This document shows, one piece after another, positions 59,835-64,000 of a stretch of 64,000 bases of DNA. The notes beneath the pieces were generated by a model. The model was not told where the DNA came from. It searched no databases and saw only the letters and a list, made by a program, of their open reading frames with translations. The translations under genes were made by a program, and so were the position numbers. The stretch is from NCBI GenBank assembly GCA_016713365.1, contig JADJPG010000013.1, positions 1 to 64,000 on the forward strand. The letters run 5' to 3'. The first letter of the stretch is position 1, and each line of letters begins with the position of its first letter. This stretch comes from Verrucomicrobiota bacterium. GTDB lineage: Bacteria; Verrucomicrobiota; Verrucomicrobiia; Limisphaerales; JADJPG01.

Positions 59835-60183
59835 CCTGCCGACTCATCGCGGAGCGATGCAGCGAAGGTAGCCAGCGGGGGCCCACTTCATCCTCAAGAT
59901 CAACAACGAAAATTCGGTCGATTGATGCGTAACGAACTGACTACATCTGGGACAACTAGGTCGGTTTTCTGTTTCCAATGCCGAGTGAGCAGACCCGCTC
60001 CAAAACAGCAGGCGGCAGCCGGTTTCTTGTCGTTGACAAGACCGGGCCCCCACCCACCAAACCACGCCGAAAAAAAAAAAAAATCTCCTGAGCGCCACAC
60101 GGCGAGGACGCCTGTCATCAATCCCAAAGGAGAGCGCTTCACCCACATGGCAAGTATTTCCGGTCACTCGGTCATGAGTTCCT
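59835..60183. other. foreign-looking insert between two halves of a heme-protein gene
   Basis: The 349 bases between the two halves match neither part. They include a hairpin CATCGC GGA GCGATG (59845-59859), a second hairpin around TCTTGTC GTT GACAAGA (near 60025-60041) and a run of 14 A (60070-60083). I see no transposase and no clear target-site duplication. The junk N-terminus of the downstream fragment shows the insert continues to about 59,780. Confidence 0.6.
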
Positions 60184-62844
60184 CTATAACTTGTCCAGCG
60201 CCTTCATGGTCTCGTCGAGGCAGTACTTGATGTAGTAGTCCGGCTTGTCGGGATTGGCTTCCTTCTCCAGCGCGAGCAGCGCGACTTCGGCGGCTTGCGG
60301 CGTGGTGAAGAAGCTGCAGGCGCGCACAGCTTCGAGGCGAACGCGCGGATGCTCGTCCTGCACTTGGACCTTGAGCAGAGCGAGCGGTTCGCTCACGCGG
60401 TCGCGCCAGTAGCAGAGAACGCGGGTGGCGGCGGCGCGGGCGTTCGCGTTCGGGGAACGGAGCATCTTCTTGAGGAAGGCTTCGTCCACCACGTTGTGCC
60501 ATTGGTGAACCCACAGCGCTTCGGTGAGGTGATGCTCGTATTCCTTGTCCTTCGGGTCGAGCTTGGCCACCCACTTCTTCACGGCGGCGATGACCTTCGC
60601 GCTGTCGTGTTTGTGCAGCTCGATCTTCGCGCGGGTGCGGACGTTGTCTTCCGGTTCCTTGAGCGCTTCGAGCAGGTTGGGAATCGACTGGCCGTCGATC
60701 TTCACCGGCTTGAGCAGGTCGCGGCCTTCGTAGGTCATGCGGTAGACGCGGCCGTGATTCTTGTCGCGGTTCGGGTCGCGGATGTGATGCTGCATGTGGC
60801 CGATGAGCGGCTTGGCCCAGTCGGCGAAGTAGAGCGAGCCGTCCGGCGCGACGTCCGCGCAAATCGGGCGGAAGTTCGGGATCATGTCGTTGTCGCCCTT
60901 CAACAAATCTTCCTGCGTCTCACCCTTCAGGCCGGAGCCGTCCTCGCTGACTTTCACGCGGAAGATGCCCTGGAAGCCGATGACGTTCAGGTTCAGGAAA
61001 TTGTTCTGATACTCCTCGGGGAAGTGGCGGCTGGAAAGGATCGCGGTGCCGGGGCACGGACGCGACGGGCGTTTCCAGAATTGTTTCATGCCCGCGTGTT
61101 TCTTGGGTTCGGGCAGGTAACCGCTGAAGGCCGGGCCGAAGAAGTTCTCGTTGCCGGTGGCGTCGGTGATGAAGTCGTTGCCCCAGTAGTCGAACACGCG
61201 GCCGTGCGGATTCGCGAAGCCATACGGAACGTAACGCTCGAACTTGCTGGTGAGCGGCTCGAAGCGATAGATGCAGCCATCGCTGTTGCGCACCGGACCC
61301 GCCGCGGTCTCGACCTGCGTGCGGTGGAAGACGCCGTCGCTCAAATAAATCGCGCCGCCGGGTTCGTAGCAGATGGCGTTCGCGGTGTGATGCGAATCGG
61401 CGGAGTCCATGCCCATGAGCACGCGCTCTTTCCAGTCGGCCTTGCCGTCGCCGTCGGTGTCGCGCACGAACCAGAGGTCCGGCGCCTGCATGACGAGCAC
61501 GCCGTCCTTGTAAAACTGGAAGCCAGTCGGGCAGTTCAAGCCGTCGAGGAACGTGGTGACCTTGTCGGCCTTGCCGTCGTTGTTCTTGTCTTCGAAGACC
61601 AGAAGTTTGTCGAACACCGTGTCGGTCGGGCGAAGTTCAGGATAGCTCGGCCACGCGGCGACCCAGAGCTTGCCCTTGGTATCGAAGGCCATCTGCACGG
61701 GGCTGACGAGTTCCGGGAATTGTTTCTCGTCAGCGAAGAGCTGAATCTTCACGCCCTTCGGAGTCTTGATGTGCTTGATGGTTTCCTCGCCGCTGAGGAA
61801 GGGCTTCACGTCAGTGCGATTCGGCTGCACGGGCGTGACCGGCGGGAGATTGTCATCCTTCACCACGAGGTCGCCGCCCTTGGCCACGGCCCACACGCGC
61901 TGGTCGCGATTGGCGGTCTTCACGTCGCGCTGCGTCATCTCTTCCTGCATGACCTTGTAGTTGGAAACGTAGGGCGCCTCGGCGTTGCGCTTGTCGCTTT
62001 GGAAACTTGGCTTGCCCGGCTGGTAAGCGAGGCCGGAGCGGCCGCCGTAGACATTGTAGCCGTCCACCGTGCGATAGCGCGCGTGCCATTCAGCATTCTT
62101 CTCGTTGATGGCGGCGCGGAGCTTGTCGAGCTTGCCGGACGGAGCGGATTCACCGACGAGTGCGCGGAAGATTTCCGGCGCGAGCGCTTTGTCGCCGGCT
62201 TCGGTGAGCATGAAGGTATTGAAGGTCAGCGGCTGCTTCTTACCGCCAAGCTTCGAGGAAACCGCGAAGATATCCACGAACTGGACGCTGTTGGCTTTCG
62301 CGACACCCGCCATCGCGGCGGTGTACTTCGCGAGATTCGCGTTGTTCGCGGAAGGATCGGGCATGTTCGGATCCTTCAGCTTCTCATTCGCGATCGGTGA
62401 GAAAAGCACGACTCGGGGCGCGCCCTTGCCGCTGTAGTTCTTCGTCTTGGTGTCCTTGAGGAACTTGTCGAGGTCGGCCTTGAACTTGTCCAGGCCGGCG
62501 TCGCCCTTGAAGGATTCGTTGAAACCGTAGAAGGCGAAGATCACGTCGGCCTTCACCTTGGTCAGCCATTCATCGCGCGAACCGAAGTTCTCCGAGCGAT
62601 GCCAGGTCGAGACTTCATCCGCGGCGACGGCGAGGTTGCGGAAGACGAGGTCGTGCTGCGGATACTTCGCGACGAGCAGCGTCTCCAGCCAGCCGTGATG
62701 CTGCATCCGGTCGGCCAGCGAACCGCCAATGAGCGCGATGTGGTCGCCCTTCTTGAGTTCGAGTTGATCGGCAGCAGAAGCGCCGTTGATTGTCACGATG
62801 GCCGCAGCCAGCAGGACCCAGAACAGGTTGAGCAATGATTTCAT
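60184..62844 (-). CDS. PVC-type protein, N-terminal part (SGNH hydrolase, dehydrogenase-like propeller, HEAT)
   Basis: An 886-residue secreted protein from the ATG at 62842-62844 (MKSLLNLFWVLLAAAIVTIN, signal ending ASAAD). Residues 30-235 are an SGNH/GDSL hydrolase (IALIGGSLADRMQHHGWLE, FAFYGFNESFKGDAG). Residues 290-720 are the PVC membrane-bound dehydrogenase-like propeller (KLWVAAWPSYPELRPTDTVF, DRDTDGDGKADW-like calcium loops, FRPICADVAPDGSLYFADWA). HEAT repeats close it (ARAAATRVLCYWRDRVSEPL). The frame ends at KALDKL, short of the copper and heme domains that the next fragment carries. Confidence 0.88.
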   Translation of the reverse strand: MKSLLNLFWVLLAAAIVTINGASAADQLELKKGDHIALIGGSLADRMQHHGWLETLLVAKYPQHDLVFRNLAVAADEVSTWHRSENFGSRDEWLTKVKADVIFAFYGFNESFKGDAGLDKFKADLDKFLKDTKTKNYSGKGAPRVVLFSPIANEKLKDPNMPDPSANNANLAKYTAAMAGVAKANSVQFVDIFAVSSKLGGKKQPLTFNTFMLTEAGDKALAPEIFRALVGESAPSGKLDKLRAAINEKNAEWHARYRTVDGYNVYGGRSGLAYQPGKPSFQSDKRNAEAPYVSNYKVMQEEMTQRDVKTANRDQRVWAVAKGGDLVVKDDNLPPVTPVQPNRTDVKPFLSGEETIKHIKTPKGVKIQLFADEKQFPELVSPVQMAFDTKGKLWVAAWPSYPELRPTDTVFDKLLVFEDKNNDGKADKVTTFLDGLNCPTGFQFYKDGVLVMQAPDLWFVRDTDGDGKADWKERVLMGMDSADSHHTANAICYEPGGAIYLSDGVFHRTQVETAAGPVRNSDGCIYRFEPLTSKFERYVPYGFANPHGRVFDYWGNDFITDATGNENFFGPAFSGYLPEPKKHAGMKQFWKRPSRPCPGTAILSSRHFPEEYQNNFLNLNVIGFQGIFRVKVSEDGSGLKGETQEDLLKGDNDMIPNFRPICADVAPDGSLYFADWAKPLIGHMQHHIRDPNRDKNHGRVYRMTYEGRDLLKPVKIDGQSIPNLLEALKEPEDNVRTRAKIELHKHDSAKVIAAVKKWVAKLDPKDKEYEHHLTEALWVHQWHNVVDEAFLKKMLRSPNANARAAATRVLCYWRDRVSEPLALLKVQVQDEHPRVRLEAVRACSFFTTPQAAEVALLALEKEANPDKPDYYIKYCLDETMKALDKL

Positions 62845-62983
62845 GCGAGTGAAGTCTGGACGGTAGACAAAGCCGCCAGCTTCAAAAGGAAAAAACGCGT
62901 GAGCCGCGCCGGCGAAGAACATTGTTTACGCTCGCGACAGACTCCCGGTAGCCTCCGCACAGAAACTCCAATCGCCATTCACC

Positions 62984-64000
62984 ATGAAACCAAGCCGCTT
63001 CGCGATCGTTCTCTCCGCCGCCTGCCTGCTCACCGCAACGCCGTCGCACGCCGCGGAAAGCGTCAACGCCGTGCGCAAGCAGGCTGAGCAATGGCGCAGT
63101 GAACATCGCACCATCGATCTCCACCAGCACATCAACTACACCACGCAGCATCTCAGCCGCGCGGTGCGCATCATGGACGCCGTCGGCGTCGGCATCGGCG
63201 TCAATTTGAGCGGCGGCGCGGTGACGCGCGGGACGAATGGCGCGCCGTCGGAGTTCGAGCGGAACAAGACGCTGGCAGACTCGCTGTTTCCCGGTCGCTT
63301 CCTGCATTACTTCAATCTCGATTACAAGGGCTGGGACCAGCCGGATTTCTCGGAACGCGCCGTGAAACAGGTCGAGGAAGCGCATCGGCTGGGCGCAGCG
63401 GGCTTGAAGGAATACAAGCGACTCGGCCTCTATTTGCGAGACGGGCAGGGCCAGCTCATCAAGGTGGATGACCCGAAGCTCGACCCAGTTTGGAAACGTT
63501 GCGGCGAGCTGGGCATGCCGATTTCGATTCACGTCGGCGACCCGAAAGCGTTCTGGGAGCCGTTCAATGAAAAGAACGAACGTTGGAAGGAGCTGAAGGA
63601 CCATCGTCCGTGGTGGTTCGGCGACACGAACATCTATCCGCCGCGCATGGATATCGTGAACGCGCTCGACCGCGTCATCGCCCGGCATCGCAGCACGACG
63701 TTCGTCTGCGTGCATTTCGCGAACAACCCGGAGGACATCGATTGGGTGGACCGTGCGCTGGACCGGAATCCGAACATGATGGCCGATCTTGCCGCGCGCA
63801 TTCCAGAAGTGGGCCGCCACGACCCGAAGAAGGTTCACAAGCTCTTCGTGAAACACCAGGACCGGATCGTTTTCGCGACGGATTTCATGGTCTATAACAA
63901 GATGATCCTCGGCTCCAGCGGCGACGCGGAACGCCCGAATGACCGGGACGCCGTCCTGTTCTACGAGAAGGAATGGCGCTGGCTGGAGACTTGGGACAAA
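62984..64000 (+). CDS. secreted amidohydrolase (3' end cut by right edge)
   Basis: An open frame of 339 codons running to the edge from the ATG at 62984 (MKPSRFAIVLSAACLLTATP, signal ending SHAAE). It has TIDLHQHINYTTQH (first metal His pair), GLKEYKRLGLYLRDGQGQL, PISIHVGDPKAFWEPFNEKN (His), TFVCVHFANNPEDIDWVDRA (His) and RIVFATDFMVYN (Asp), the amidohydrolase-2 TIM-barrel order. Probable metal-dependent hydrolase or decarboxylase. It is divergent from the SGNH gene with 139 bases between. Confidence 0.9.
   Translation, partial: MKPSRFAIVLSAACLLTATPSHAAESVNAVRKQAEQWRSEHRTIDLHQHINYTTQHLSRAVRIMDAVGVGIGVNLSGGAVTRGTNGAPSEFERNKTLADSLFPGRFLHYFNLDYKGWDQPDFSERAVKQVEEAHRLGAAGLKEYKRLGLYLRDGQGQLIKVDDPKLDPVWKRCGELGMPISIHVGDPKAFWEPFNEKNERWKELKDHRPWWFGDTNIYPPRMDIVNALDRVIARHRSTTFVCVHFANNPEDIDWVDRALDRNPNMMADLAARIPEVGRHDPKKVHKLFVKHQDRIVFATDFMVYNKMILGSSGDAERPNDRDAVLFYEKEWRWLETWDK

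Noticed and set aside
60065..60090. A14 run as an intrinsic terminator of the SGNH gene
   Set aside because: In the minus direction it reads as T14 but no stable stem lies directly before it; the nearest hairpin (60019-60045) is on the far side.
60295..62400. 701-residue plus-strand frame
   Set aside because: Shadow of the SGNH/propeller gene.
1..64000. rRNA and tRNA genes
   Set aside because: No cloverleaf-like sequence with a conserved T-loop and no rRNA signature was seen on either strand by reading.

Overview
The window is high-GC bacterial chromosome, most likely from a Verrucomicrobiota lineage close to Pedosphaera/Limisphaerales. This is inferred from gene content: a planctomycete/verrucomicrobial-type SGNH-propeller-HEAT-plastocyanin-cytochrome c protein, a Tat-exported Gfo/Idh/MocA oxidoreductase, a YVTN-propeller cytochrome ending in a '...FFRLRGL' tail, an ECF42-type sigma factor with DGPF/YCII genes, and many small paralogous conserved genes. 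I found no rRNA, tRNA or CRISPR array.

Layout. 1-4.6 kb: a minus-strand ABC exporter operon (ATPase, ABC-2 permease broken by a one-base frameshift, membrane-anchored helical protein). 4.66-6.0 kb: a ParE/RelE-type toxin-antitoxin pair and a lower-GC zinc-finger/HNH-like orphan. 6.1-13.3 kb: a minus-strand run of an ABC-2-type permease, three SPFH proteins (a polytopic one, HflC-like, HflK-like) and a P1B metal ATPase; the HflK-like protein and the ATPase both have His-rich N-termini. 14.3-16.8 kb: a TPR membrane protein facing an endonuclease/exonuclease/phosphatase-like membrane protein. 17.0-25.9 kb: an ECF42 sigma factor at the downstream end of a minus-strand stretch of 13 genes, including three YCII/DGPF proteins, two VOC proteins, a DUF1428, a MoaD-like carrier, a BNR propeller, DoxX, a DUF1801-AlkD fusion, SRPBCC and ABM proteins.

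26-36 kb: secreted proteins of unknown role, a lysozyme-like protein, lysA, a Lys/Ala/Glu-rich coiled coil, the YVTN cytochrome, a hydrolase and a zinc ribbon. 36.7-40.5 kb: a large FtsX/MacB-type permease reduced to a multi-frameshift pseudogene. 40.5-45 kb: a repeat-rich lipoprotein, a class C beta-lactamase-like hydrolase, and a translationally coupled radical SAM / flavin halogenase-like pair. This last zone carries an inverted-pair palindromic repeat that lies partly inside coding sequence. 44.9-49.9 kb: a ribose-type ABC importer (binding protein, double ATPase, permease with an extra soluble segment) divergent from an AraC regulator. 49.9-51.9 kb: a DbpA-domain DEAD-box helicase split by a frameshift.

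52-64 kb: secreted and periplasmic proteins: a parallel beta-helix/PA14 protein, the Gfo/Idh/MocA enzyme, a small secreted protein, a HAF-repeat protein, the large PVC-type heme protein split by about 350-400 bp of unrelated sequence containing a 14-A tract, and an amidohydrolase running off the right edge. Two otherwise intact genes have single-base frameshifts, so assembly indels are a live explanation for some of the broken genes. The permease at 36.7-40.5 kb is damaged far more heavily and looks like genuine decay.
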